This document shows positions 16,420 through 26,434 of a stretch of DNA of 64,000 bases, piece by piece. Every line of letters begins with the position of its first letter. The first letter of the stretch is position 1. The stretch is taken from assembly GCF_001423295.1 (NCBI RefSeq), contig NZ_LMNG01000010.1, forward strand, positions 1 to 64,000. Reading direction: 5' to 3'. The notes beneath the pieces were generated by a model. It was not told the origin of the DNA. It made no database searches and saw only the letters and a list, made by a program, of their open reading frames with translations. The DNA is from Methylobacterium sp. Leaf112 (GTDB lineage Bacteria; Pseudomonadota; Alphaproteobacteria; Rhizobiales; Beijerinckiaceae). The position numbers and the translations under genes are program-made.

Positions 16420-16455
16420 ACCCCGCCGCCCGATCTGATCACGGGCCGGCGGGGT
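16420..16455. terminator. GC-rich hairpin between convergent umuC and a small gene
   Basis: ACCCCGCCGCCCG (16420-16432) faces CGGGCCGGCGGGGT (16442-16455) with a short loop. No T-run follows on either strand, so it may serve as a weak two-way terminator or a structured spacer. Confidence 0.4.
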
Positions 16456-16588
16456 GGGACGCCCATCTCACGCTTGAGCCGGTACGCAACTTGGCTCGAC
16501 CGCAGCGTGCGGTCGGCGGGTTAGCGTCGGATCAAGGTGCGGGCGCCGGCCATCTCCCGATTCGGGATCGGACGTTCCCCAGCGCGAC

Positions 16589-16963
16589 CTACCGCCCAAA
16601 CAGCCAGATCGGCACGGCGCCCGTCGGCCGTCCGGGCTTGTCGCGGTAGTAGGCCGTGTTGACGAACGCCATCCGGTTTTCGGTGATGGCCGACACCCGC
16701 TCGCCCGACATGACCAGGGCGCCGCAGAAGTCGGCGCGGACCACGCCGGCCTCGGGATGCACCCCGAACAGGTCCAGGGTTGTCCAGCCCAGCACGGCGG
16801 CTTCGTCGGCTCGGGCGTCGAGGAAGGCGATGCAGGCCTCATGGACGCCCGCCCAACTCTGCAGGGTCAGGCCCGGGCACGGCACGACGTTCGGCCGGAG
16901 GTTCAGGAAGCCTTGGCGCCAGGCGTGAGGGTCGGCGGGGACGATCTTGGGTGCGGCTGACAT
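16589..16963 (-). CDS. Hypothetical protein of the prophage end (124 residues)
   Basis: The product starts MSAAPKIVPADPHAWRQGFL from ATG 16963 (an upstream ATG at 16993 is in frame). It has NVVPCPGLTLQSWAGVHEAC, LGWTTLDLFGVHPEAGVVRA and the end GRPTGAVPIWLFGR. I do not know the family; the tryptophan-rich, compact sequence looks like a real folded protein. It converges on umuC and is followed on its own strand by that hairpin. Confidence 0.6.
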   Translation of the reverse strand: MSAAPKIVPADPHAWRQGFLNLRPNVVPCPGLTLQSWAGVHEACIAFLDARADEAAVLGWTTLDLFGVHPEAGVVRADFCGALVMSGERVSAITENRMAFVNTAYYRDKPGRPTGAVPIWLFGR

Positions 16964-17014
16964 GGGGTCCGGTGCGTGGTGGCCGGACGGCATAGGTGGG
17001 CGGGGAGCGTCGGC

Positions 17015-17242
17015 CTATGCCTCGGGCGCCACAGGGGCCCCCAACAACTCCGGCAGCCGCGCCATGTTCACCGCGATCCGCCGGGCCTCGTCGCGGGACA
17101 TCCGGCCGGTGACCGAGGCCCGCTGCTCGCTGTCGGAAAAATAGACGTAGGCGAGGAGAAATCCGGTCGCGTCCACGATCGAAAAGGATTCGGTCTTTTC
17201 CTCGACCCGCCAGGGTGCGGGGAAGCGGCGATTGGCGGCCAT
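17015..17242 (-). CDS. Small conserved-type protein (75 residues)
   Basis: The protein starts MAANRRFPAPWRVEEKTESF, continues SIVDATGFLLAYVYFSDSEQ and ends RDEARRIAVNMARLPELLGA. The pattern PWRVE...FIVxDAxGxxLAYVYF...M..DEARRIAxNIARLPELL is one I know from small proteins repeated in Hyphomicrobiales genomes, with unknown function. It lies about 100 bases from the tRNA-Gln 3' end, on the island side. Confidence 0.7.
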   Translation of the reverse strand: MAANRRFPAPWRVEEKTESFSIVDATGFLLAYVYFSDSEQRASVTGRMSRDEARRIAVNMARLPELLGAPVAPEA

Positions 17243-17342
17243 TCAGATTGTGCCGACTCTTGTGCGTCGGAAAAACACGGTCTGTTCCGGTGTGGCGGAT
17301 CTGTCCGCATATCCAAGGCACTGATCGCCTTGACAGAATTGG

Positions 17343-17414
<72 letters not shown>

Positions 17415-17513
17415 TCGGCGCAAGGCCGGGTGGTGTCTAGACGGAGTGGGGGAGGCTGGCAACAGGGCGACGCCGGCTTTATGAGCGGTTGGGGAGTAGG
17501 GAGCACGCGGCGG

Positions 17514-18266
17514 ATGGCGGGACGGATCGCGATGGTGACCGGGGCCGGCTCGGGCATCGGCCGGGCGGTGGCCCTGGGGCTCGCCGAAGCCGGCTACGCC
17601 GTGGTGTTGGCCGGGCGGCGGCGGGCGCGGCTCGAGGCTGTCGCCGAGGCGGTGCGGGGGCAGGGGGGCGAGGCCCTGTCCGTCGAGGCCGATGTCGCCG
17701 ACCCGGATTCCGTCGCGCGGTTGTTCGCGGCGACCCGGGAGGCGTATGGCCGCCTCGACGTGCTGTTCAACAACGCCGGCGTGTTCACCCCGAGCGTGCC
17801 CGTGGACGAGGTGGCGCTGGCCGATTGGCGTGCCAGCGTCGACGTGAACCTCACGGGCGCCTTCCTGTGCACGCAAGGGGCGTTCCGGCTGATGAAGGCA
17901 CAGGACCCGCGCGGCGGGCGCATCATCAACAACGGCTCCATCGCCGCCCAGGTGCCGCGCCCGAACTCGGCGCCCTATGCCGCCACCAAGCACGCCATGA
18001 CGGGGCTGACCCGCGCCACCTCCCTCGACGGGCGCGCCCACGACATCGCCTGCGGCCAGATCGACGTCGGCAATGCCGAGACCGACATGACGCGGGCCTT
18101 TTCGCACGGCGCCCGGCAGGCCGACGGCAGCATCAAGCCGGAGCCGGTGATGGACGCGGCCCACGTGGCGGACGCCGTGGTCTACATGGCGGGGCTTCCG
18201 CTCTCGGCCAACGTCCAGTTCATGACCGTGCTCGCGACGAAGATGCCGTATATCGGCCGGGGCTGA
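17514..18266 (+). CDS. Short-chain dehydrogenase/reductase (SDR), classical type
   Basis: The 250-residue enzyme has the Rossmann motif TGAGSGIG (residues 9-16), [10 protein letters not shown] for fold stability, the catalytic serine region INNGSIAAQ and [10 protein letters not shown] with the catalytic Tyr and Lys. It would reduce or oxidise a carbonyl or alcohol with NAD(P)H; the cysteine-containing [18 protein letters not shown] is typical of its subgroup. I favour ATG 17514 (AGGGAG about ten bases before it); ATG 17481 is possible. The substrate cannot be told from sequence. It lies just past the tRNA, so it is a chromosomal gene. Confidence 0.88.
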   Translation: MAGRIAMVTGAGSGIGRAVALGLAEAGYAVVLAGRRRARLEAVAEAVRGQGGEALSVEADVADPDSVARLFAATREAYGRLDVLFNNAGVFTPSVPVDEVALADWRASVDVNLTGAFLCTQGAFRLMKAQDPRGGRIINNGSIAAQVPRPNSAPYAATKHAMTGLTRATSLDGRAHDIACGQIDVGNAETDMTRAFSHGARQADGSIKPEPVMDAAHVADAVVYMAGLPLSANVQFMTVLATKMPYIGRG

Positions 18267-18382
18267 GCCCATTCCGGCGGCTTTGCGCTTCCCCCCGGAA
18301 ACGCCTACACAGCCCGCTCTCTCGGGTCGCCGTCCGGCGGCCATCGTCCGCCCGCCGCGGACCCGGAACACCGTTGCCCGCC

Positions 18383-20020
<1,638 letters not shown>

Positions 20021-20054
20021 GCCGGTTTCGGGTTCGCAGGCTCCGGGCGCGGGC

Positions 20055-22398
20055 TCACGCGGTCCCGCCCAGCTTGATGCCGGAGCGGCGGAAGAATTCG
20101 AGCAGCAGGTGGTTCAGTTCGCTGCGGGTCACGTCGCCCTGCGACACGTCGTGGACGAAGACGCGCGCCTCGACTTCGAGACTCTCGCCGAGCTTCGTCA
20201 GGAGCAGCACCGGCGCGGGGTCGGCCGCGACGTTGGGATGACGGGCGGCGACGGCGACGAGGATGTCGCGCGCCAGCGCGAGATCCGTGTCCTGGGCCAG
20301 CACCACCGGCAGGCGCAGGCGCTGGGACACGTCCGTCAGGGTCTTGTTGCGGACGATGGACGTGATGATGTCGGTGTTCGGCACGATGAGGTCCGTGCGA
20401 TCGCCCGTGGCGAGGAGCGTCGAGCGGACGCTGATCTTCTTGACGCGCCCCTCCTCGCCCTTGACCGTCACGAGGTCGCCGACCCGGATCGGGCGTTCGG
20501 CCAGGACGATCAGCCCCGAGACGAAATTCGAGACGATGCTCTGCAGGCCGAACCCGACGCCGACGGAGAGCGCGCCGGCGATCACCGTCAGGCTCTGCGG
20601 ATTCACCCCGAGCTGACCCAGCGCAAGGAGGAGGGTGAGCACGAGGCCGCCATAGCCCACCACTGTGATCACGGAGTAGCGGGCCCCGGCGTCGAGGCGC
20701 GTCTGCGGCAGGACTCTGCGGTCTGCGGTCGAGCCAACCCGTCGCGGCCCGCGTCAGGGCCACGCCGACGATGGCGGTCAGGGCGGCGACCCCCGCCGCG
20801 CCGACGAGGGTGCGGACATCGCCCGGATGGGTACCGAGGAACGCGTCCCGGAACGGGTTGAGTTCGCCGTAGGCGAGGTTCCAGGGGCCGATGACGACGA
20901 AGATCATCGCGGTCACCACGAGGACGTTCAGCACGCCCGAGACCACGGCCGAGCCGAGGGCCAGGGTGTCGGGCGGCACCGCCAAGGCCCGGCTCAGGCG
21001 CAGCAGCCGCGGGCTGGTCTCGATGTCGGCCCGGGTCACGAACAGGGCGTCGACGCAGATCAGCACCACCCAGCCCAGGGCGAGGAGCAGGCCCGTGACG
21101 ATCAGGCGGCCGATGAGGAAGCCGCCGAGGGCCGTGTAGCCGGCGAGCATCGCGGCGAACGAAACCGCGACCACGGCCCAGACGACGGGCGTCAGGATCG
21201 TGAGGGAGGCGGCCGACCGCGCCGCCGGCATCGCGTCCGACTCGGCCGGGGCCTCGTCCCGGCTGAGGCGCAGGAGGGCCAGCCCCAGGAGCGCGCAGCA
21301 CAGGGCGACCATCGCCATGGTGGCGGCCTGACTGATCACGATGCGGAAATGCGCCGCGACGGCGAACTCGGCGAACACCAGATCGGCGGCGTAGACCAGG
21401 ATCAGGGCGTGGCCCGTACGCGCGACGATCAGGGCCGTCCCGTCGCTGACGGCGAGGAGCCGGTGGGCCGGATCGCGCGGCGCCACCATGGCCCGGAGGA
21501 TGCCCGCCCCGAGGAGGGCGCCCGCGACGGCGGTGAGCACGCGGAAAATGATCGCGTCGAGGCTGCCGGGCGTGAAATCGATGTCGTCGTTCAGGACGAG
21601 GAGCAGCACGACCGCAAGGGGGAACGAGCAGACGGTGAGCGTCATGTCGAGGAGGGCGTGCACGGCGGCGCGTCGCCGGGGGCTGATGCTCGTCCGCGCG
21701 GCGAAACGCTGCCAGCGGTCCAGGGCGTACCGGCGCGCCTTCCGGATCGCCGCGTAGAGCAGCAGCAGGCCCGTCAGGACCACCGCGGCGCCGATGGCGA
21801 TCTCGGCGGCGTCGTCACCCTCCTGGCCGGCCGCCATGGCGGTGCCGAGATCGGACAGCTTGCCGGCGACCTGCGGCAGCGCCCGGTCGACGAGTTCGCT
21901 CCAGAATCCGAAGGAGAGCGGGCTTGCGCCGCGGGCGAACAGGCGCGCGGCGAAGAGCCTGCGCCGCGCCTCGGTGATGCGATTGCCGAGGCCGTCGAGG
22001 TCGGCCGCGAGGGCCTTGTCCGCCTGGACCCGCTCCTCGGCGGACCGGAGGGCGTCGTCGGCCGCCCGGATGGCGGCGTCGCGCTCTGGTGGCGGTTCGA
22101 TTCGGCCGGCGTCGAGCCGTGCCGTCCGCGCCCGTTCCAGGGCCGCCGCGTCCCGGGCCTGCACCTCGCGGCTCTCCGCCGCCAGGGCCTCGGCCCGGTC
22201 GCGGAGCGCGGAGAGCCCGGCGAAGTCGGCCTGCCGGAGGGGGAGTTCGGCGACGATCTCGGAAAGGGACCGGCGCAGATCCGGGCGCGGGCCGTCCTGC
22301 GCCGCCGCGCCGCCGCCGACCACGCCGAAGAGGAGCGCGAGGGTGAGGGACACCCGCTGGGCGAGCCGCCCGGCCGGGCCGGTGGGAGGGGCGATCAT
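20055..22398 (-). pseudogene. MscS-family mechanosensitive channel (MscK/DUF3772-like), broken by a 7-bp duplication
   Basis: The gene starts at ATG 22398 with a signal-like segment and a coiled periplasmic region (residues 40-180), then many membrane spans (for example VVLTGLLLLYAAIRKARRYA and PLAVVLLLVLNDDIDFTPG). The MscS core follows in another frame from about 20,715 to 20,055: SLTVIAGALSVGVGFGLQSI, VSNFVSGLIVLAERPIRVGD and KGEEGRVKKISVRSTLLATG. A perfect tandem duplication TCTGCGG-TCTGCGG (20715-20728) separates the frames. Removing one copy restores a continuous reading of about 778 residues with W-L-D-R-R-V-L-P-Q-T-R at the join. The channel would open under osmotic stress. It is either inactivated, or phase-variable, or a sequencing error. 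Confidence 0.85.
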
Positions 22399-22431
22399 CG
22401 GGGACGGGCCGGCGCGTCGGAGCGGGTCCGC

Positions 22432-22884
22432 TCAGAACTTGCCCAGCATGGGGAAATCCACGCTGAGGGCGGATTCGGCGGCCAGCGGCGCCTCGCGCTT
22501 GCGCGGCTTGCGGTTGATGACCTGCTTCAGCTTCGATTTCAGCACCGACATGTCGAACGGCTTGAGGATGAAGGCGTCGGCGCCGGCCTGGTGGGCGAGG
22601 TTGATGTCTTCGAAGTCGAACGAGGCTTCGGTGAGGATGAAGGGCGTGTTCATCAGGGCGTCGTCGGCGCGGATCTCGCGCAGGAAGGCGAGGCCGTCCA
22701 TGGGCTCCATGTCGAGGTCGGAGATCACCAGGGCGTATTTGCGCGTCCGCAGGCGCTCCAGGGCCGTCGGCGCATCGTTGACGCCCTCGACATCGGGAAA
22801 CCCCAGCCGGTTCATGAGCAGGATGACGAGCTTCAGGAGCTTCTCCTGGTCGTCGACGATGAGGATCGGGGGCGTCTCGCTCAT
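22432..22884 (-). CDS. Stand-alone CheY-like response regulator
   Basis: The 150-residue protein is one receiver domain: acidic pair Asp11-Asp12 (ILIVDDQEKL), phospho-acceptor Asp56 (LVISDLDMEPMDG), the threonine of PFILTEASFD and lysine of FILKPFDMS. The C-terminal 30 residues (NRKPRKREAPLAAESALSVD) are a basic, probably flexible tail. It has no output domain, so it would act on a partner, as CheY does on the flagellar switch. It is followed upstream by a BLUF photoreceptor gene (50-base gap) on the same strand, and flagellar genes begin within 1.1 kb. Confidence 0.88.
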   Translation of the reverse strand: MSETPPILIVDDQEKLLKLVILLMNRLGFPDVEGVNDAPTALERLRTRKYALVISDLDMEPMDGLAFLREIRADDALMNTPFILTEASFDFEDINLAHQAGADAFILKPFDMSVLKSKLKQVINRKPRKREAPLAAESALSVDFPMLGKF

Positions 22885-22934
22885 GGGTTTCGCGTCTCAA
22901 GGCCGGGGGCGGCGACGGGGCGTCCGGATGGGGT

Positions 22935-23402
22935 TCAGACGAACAGGTGGTCGATGCCCTGCTTCGACATGGATTCGCTCTGCAACTGCATGGCCAGGGC
23001 GTGGATGCCCGTGGCCTTCGGGGTGCCGCGCTGGAACATCGGCATGAGGTTGGCCTTCACGAACACGGCGTCGTTGGCCGGTCCGCGCACGCCCGTGGAG
23101 AACGAGTTCACGAATTCCCGCTTCACGATCTCGCGCCACTCGACGATCTGCACGTCGCGGTGGCGCGTGTCGTTGCCGATGCGGTTGAAGGTGTCGCTCA
23201 CCGAGGCGCGTTCGCCCTCGATGATCTGCGCGGCGAAGTTCTGCTCCACGATGAGGAAGCTGGTGATGACGGAGAACTCGTTCTTCTTCTGGGCCTGACG
23301 GGTGATCTCGCCGAGCTGCCGGGCGCGCGTCGGCGCATCGGCGGCGAGGTTCAGCCGGGAGAAGTAGATGAGATGGACGAGGCTCGTCCGTTTGGCGCGC
23401 AT
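22935..23402 (-). CDS. BLUF-domain blue-light sensor protein
   Basis: The 155-residue protein starts MRAKRTSLVHLIYFSRLNLA. BLUF key residues appear: Tyr13 (LIYFSR), Asn41 (QKKNEFSVIT) and Gln59 (FAAQIIEGE), with the 18-residue Asn-to-Gln spacing known in AppA-type BLUF domains. TFNRIGNDTRHRDVQIVEWR continues the fold. The C-terminal 50 residues are helical. It would bind FAD and respond to blue light. The start at 23402 is chosen because the homologous region begins at once; no clear Shine-Dalgarno is present, and 23450 is possible. With the CheY-like gene next to it, a light-controlled motility or adhesion pathway is likely. Confidence 0.82.
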   Translation of the reverse strand: MRAKRTSLVHLIYFSRLNLAADAPTRARQLGEITRQAQKKNEFSVITSFLIVEQNFAAQIIEGERASVSDTFNRIGNDTRHRDVQIVEWREIVKREFVNSFSTGVRGPANDAVFVKANLMPMFQRGTPKATGIHALAMQLQSESMSKQGIDHLFV

Positions 23403-23482
23403 GATCGTGGCCCGTGATGGTCGCGTCCCGAGCCTAGACGCGCCGGCCATAACGGAGCGTAAAGACGCGCCACCCCGGATTC

Positions 23483-23968
23483 CTACAGGCTGCGCGACAG
23501 CACCAGGGGCTGGCTGCCGCCGTGGCCGGCGCGGGCATAGGGGGAGGGGGCGTGCGACGGGCGGCCGTAGATCGTCGGCGCGCGGGCGCGGCCCACCTCC
23601 TCGGCCAGGGACTTCACCAGACCCTCCGACACGGAGCGGGCGGTGGCCAGCACCATCTGGTTGGCCTCCACGGCCTTGGTGAAGCGCCGGTGCGCCGCCT
23701 TCAAGGCCTCGATCCCCTCCGGCGCGAAGCGCGTCAGCGCGATGGCGTTGGCCTTGATGGTCTCCAACCCCTGCAGATAGGCCGCCGACAGGCCGGTCTT
23801 CCGCTCGGTTTCGGCCAGCCCCTCGTGCAGGCGCCCGACGCGGATGTGGTCGCTCTCGCGGGCCAGCACCGCCTCCAGGGCGTCGAGGGTCTCCATGACG
23901 CGGGCCACCAGGGCCCCGGCTCCGGCGCGGTCGACGATGCGCAGGGGCCCCTCAGTTGACGGAGCCAT
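23483..23968 (-). CDS. flgN: FlgN-like flagellar export chaperone
   Basis: The 161-residue, mostly helical protein sits directly after the rod-binding protein gene, overlapping its end by 17 bases. Helices ETLDALEAVLARESDHIRVG, HEGLAETERKTGLSAAYLQG and AIALTRFAPEGIEALKAAHR and the segment ANQMVLATARSVSEGLVKSL match the alphaproteobacterial FlgN family as I know it. It would chaperone hook-associated proteins. The last 40 residues (APTIYGRPSHAPSPYARAGH) are unstructured. Confidence comes from gene order as much as from sequence. Confidence 0.65.
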   Translation of the reverse strand: MAPSTEGPLRIVDRAGAGALVARVMETLDALEAVLARESDHIRVGRLHEGLAETERKTGLSAAYLQGLETIKANAIALTRFAPEGIEALKAAHRRFTKAVEANQMVLATARSVSEGLVKSLAEEVGRARAPTIYGRPSHAPSPYARAGHGGSQPLVLSRSL

Positions 23969-24377
23969 TCGCGCCCTCCTGCATCTTCATCATCTCGCGA
24001 AACACCTGATCGCCGATGCCGACGCCGCCGCTCTTCACGATCTGGCCGGCATATTCCTTGGTGAGCATCGAGCGGTAGACGCCGCCGCCCGTGCCGTTGT
24101 CGCCGAGGGGGCCCTCGGTGCCGTCGGACTGGGTCAGCCGGTCGAGGCTCTGCTCGAGGAACATGGTCTCGAACTCCGAGGCGGCCTTCCGGGCCTTCGC
24201 CTCGGCGGCGCTCTTGGTCGTCGCCGCCGCGCCGGTCGCCGGAGCGTTGGCCGCCGCGGCGGTCTTGGAAGCGCCCGCGGCGGCCCTGGTGGCGCCCGTG
24301 ACGGTCTTGGCGATGTCGCCGACGATGGCTTTTCCGACGCCGATGGCGGCGGTGGTGGCAAGGGGAGCGAACAGCAT
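23952..24377 (-). CDS. flgJ: Flagellar rod-binding protein (FlgJ N-terminal type)
   Basis: The 141-residue protein has only the rod-binding part: ARKAASEFETMFLEQSLDRL, GGGVYRSMLTKEYAGQIVKS and GGVGIGDQVFREMMKMQEGA form the Rod-binding motif. It lacks the muramidase domain that enteric FlgJ carries, as usual in alphaproteobacteria. An alanine/threonine-rich linker (residues 30-62) precedes it. It would help assemble the rod through the periplasm. I chose ATG 24377 over the TTG at 24383 (GAGGCG about eight bases upstream). flgI lies upstream on the same strand. Confidence 0.85.
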   Translation of the reverse strand: MLFAPLATTAAIGVGKAIVGDIAKTVTGATRAAAGASKTAAAANAPATGAAATTKSAAEAKARKAASEFETMFLEQSLDRLTQSDGTEGPLGDNGTGGGVYRSMLTKEYAGQIVKSGGVGIGDQVFREMMKMQEGANGSVN

Positions 24378-24414
24378 GGTCAACGCCTCGTGCTGGGGGA
24401 GGGGGAAGAGCGCA

Positions 24415-25569
24415 TCACATCACCTCTATGTCGGCCTGCAGGGCCCCGGCGGCCTTGATCGCCTGGAGGATCGAGATGAGGTCGCGGGGGCCGACGCCGA
24501 GCGCGTTGAGCCCGTCGACGAGTTCGCGCAGGGTCACGCCCTCCTTGACCAGGGCGAGCTTGTTGCCCTCCCCGGTATCGACCTTCACGCCCGTGCGCGG
24601 CACCACCGTGGTCTGGCCGTTGGACAGGGGGGCGGGCTGGCTCACCTGCGGCTGCTCGGTGATGGTCACCGTGAGGTTGCCCTGTGCGATGGCGACGGTG
24701 GAGACCCGGACGTCGCGGCCCATGACGATGATGCCCGAGCGCTCGTCGACGATGACCCGCGCCGTCTGGTCGGGCTCGACCTTGAGCTGCTCGATCTCGG
24801 TGACGAGGCGGATCATGTTGCCGTTGTACTTCGGCGGGATCTGCAGGGTGACGGTGGCGGGGTCCGTGGGCTCGGCGGTGTCGGCGCCCATGAAGTCGTT
24901 GATGGCGGCCGCGATCCGCTTCGAGGTGGTGAAGTCGGGGTTTCGCAGGGACAGGCGCAGGGAGCGCATGTCGTTCATCTTGAACGCCATCTCGCGCTCG
25001 ATCATCGCCCCGTTGGGCACCCGGCCGTTGGTGGGGACGCCCCGGGTGATCTTGGCGGCGTCGCCCTCGGCCGAGAAGCCCGCGATGGCCACCGACCCCT
25101 GGGCCAGGGCGTAGACCTCGCCGTCGGCGCCAAGGAGCGGCGTCACCAGCAGGGTTCCGCCCTGGAGCGACTTCGCATCGCCCAGCGACGACACCGTGAT
25201 GTCGATGCGGTTGCCCTGCGTGGCGAAGGGCGGAAGGCTCGCCGTCACCATCACGGCCGCGAGATTCTGGGTCCGCATGGTGGCGCCGCGGGTGTTGACG
25301 CCGAGGCGCTCCAGCATCGATTGCAGGGATTGCCGGGTGAACGGGATGTTGTTCAGGGTGTCGCCGGTCCCGTTGAGGCCGACCACGATTCCGTAACCCA
25401 CGAGTTGGTTCTGGCGCACGCCCTCGATGCTCGCCATGTCCTTCACCCGCGACAGGGCGAAGGCCCGGTCCGGGGCCGCCGTCAGCCCGGCGCAGGCCAG
25501 CGCCAGGAGGCAGCGAGCGATGGAGCGCCAGGCGAAGCGGAACGTCGAGCGGGGCATCTGAATGCGCAT
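24415..25569 (-). CDS. flgI: Flagellar P-ring protein FlgI
   Basis: The 384-residue precursor has an N-terminal signal (FRFAWRSIARCLLALACAGL) and the FlgI body: SRVKDMASIEGVRQNQLVGY, GLNGTGDTLNNIPFTRQSLQ, MLERLGVNTRGATMRTQNLA and the end TLRELVDGLNALGVGPRDLI. FlgI forms the ring around the rod in the peptidoglycan layer. I chose ATG 25569; ATG 25557 is four codons later. The promoter region is shared with divergent fliX and holds a CtrA-like box. Confidence 0.96.
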   Translation of the reverse strand: MRIQMPRSTFRFAWRSIARCLLALACAGLTAAPDRAFALSRVKDMASIEGVRQNQLVGYGIVVGLNGTGDTLNNIPFTRQSLQSMLERLGVNTRGATMRTQNLAAVMVTASLPPFATQGNRIDITVSSLGDAKSLQGGTLLVTPLLGADGEVYALAQGSVAIAGFSAEGDAAKITRGVPTNGRVPNGAMIEREMAFKMNDMRSLRLSLRNPDFTTSKRIAAAINDFMGADTAEPTDPATVTLQIPPKYNGNMIRLVTEIEQLKVEPDQTARVIVDERSGIIVMGRDVRVSTVAIAQGNLTVTITEQPQVSQPAPLSNGQTTVVPRTGVKVDTGEGNKLALVKEGVTLRELVDGLNALGVGPRDLISILQAIKAAGALQADIEVM

Positions 25570-25718
25570 GGTGCGTTTCGATGGAGGGCGCGGTCTTGGG
25601 AGCCAATCTGCCAGGAGCGTGCCAAACCGACCGTTCCGGCAAACCCCTGTTTTTGAACGAATTTTTCTGAGGAGGTCCGGCGCCGGGACGGACGCGGCCA
25701 CCGTCCTTCGTGCCGACC

Positions 25719-25733
25719 CGGCAGGATCTGCCG
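25719..25733. promoter_or_regulatory. CGGCA-N5-TGCCG palindrome, flgI/fliX region
   Basis: The inverted repeat CGGCA (25719-25723) and TGCCG (25729-25733) recurs at the fliL promoter and, with one mismatch, at the flgB promoter. It may be the site of a flagellar regulator. Confidence 0.5.
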
Positions 25734-25738
25734 GGGGC

Positions 25739-25754
25739 TTTACCCGCGGTTAAC
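25739..25754. promoter_or_regulatory. CtrA-like box TTTA-N7-TTAAC
   Basis: TTTA (25739-25742), seven bases, TTAAC (25750-25754): one mismatch to the CtrA consensus TTAA-N7-TTAAC. It fits cell-cycle control of flgI and fliX as in other alphaproteobacteria. Confidence 0.55.
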
Positions 25755-25889
25755 CAATCCGGCCGGATTCTGCCGCCTCGTACCGATCCCGGGGCCGCGC
25801 GAGCGGGGGCCCGAATCGGCCGTCCCCCGGCGCCGCGCGGCTAGGGAGCGGATGGAACCGGCCGCGCGGATACGGAACGGTCGTCCCCC

Positions 25890-26315
25890 ATGCGCATCGA
25901 CCCCCGATTCGCCGCCGCCGCCGCGGGGGGCGCCACCGCACCGCGCCGGACCGAGGCAGGCCCGGCCTTCGCCCTCGGGCAGGCGCCGGCGACAGCGACC
26001 AGCGCCGCGGCGACGCCAGCTTCGTCCCTCGCCGGCCTCGATGCGATCCTCACCCTCCAGACCAATTCCGATACGCCGGAGGAGCGCCGCCGCCGCGCGA
26101 CCCGGCGCGGCCACGACCTCCTCGACGGCCTCGACCGCCTGAAGGCCTCCCTCATCATGGGCCGGGTCTCGACCCGCGATCTCCAGGCCATCGCGGGTCG
26201 CCTCGCCCAGCGCTCGGGCGAGAGCGGCGACCCCCGCCTCGACGGCCTCATCGCCGACATCGAATTGCGGGCGGCGGTGGAACTGGCCAAGCTTCAGGCG
26301 CGCGAAGCGGCCTGA
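25890..26315 (+). CDS. fliX: Flagellar assembly regulator FliX
   Basis: The 141-residue protein has the FliX C-terminal helical core: RRRRATRRGHDLLDGLDRLK, VSTRDLQAIAGRLAQRSGES and LIADIELRAAVELAKLQARE. The N-terminal 60 residues are alanine/proline-rich. In Caulobacter FliX works with FlbD to couple class II flagellar assembly to late gene expression. It is divergent from flgI with a CtrA-like box between them. The length is typical. Confidence 0.88.
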   Translation: MRIDPRFAAAAAGGATAPRRTEAGPAFALGQAPATATSAAATPASSLAGLDAILTLQTNSDTPEERRRRATRRGHDLLDGLDRLKASLIMGRVSTRDLQAIAGRLAQRSGESGDPRLDGLIADIELRAAVELAKLQAREAA

Positions 26316-26434
26316 TCCGGTCCTGAACGCGCCCCGACATTGACGCCCCCGCCACGATCCCCGACAAGCCGAGCCGTTCCCGGCCCCGGACACGCGGACG
26401 GGTCGCGATCCGTCGCACCCGTGACCCGGCGCGC

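Larger units (their letters stand above)
25570..25889. promoter_or_regulatory. Divergent flgI/fliX control region
   Basis: This 320-base gap between divergent flgI and fliX carries the palindrome CGGCA-GGATC-TGCCG (25719-25733) and, five bases further, a CtrA-like box (25739-25754). Both sit about midway. The remainder is GC-rich without a gene that I trust. Confidence 0.6.

Noticed and set aside
20055..20672. Separate small MscS gene starting at 20672
   Set aside because: The missing N-terminal part is present in the other frame upstream and one 7-bp copy explains the break, so I treat it as one broken gene.
20715..20728. Programmed ribosomal frameshift
   Set aside because: There is no slippery heptamer, and a 7-bp duplication gives a simpler and exact explanation.
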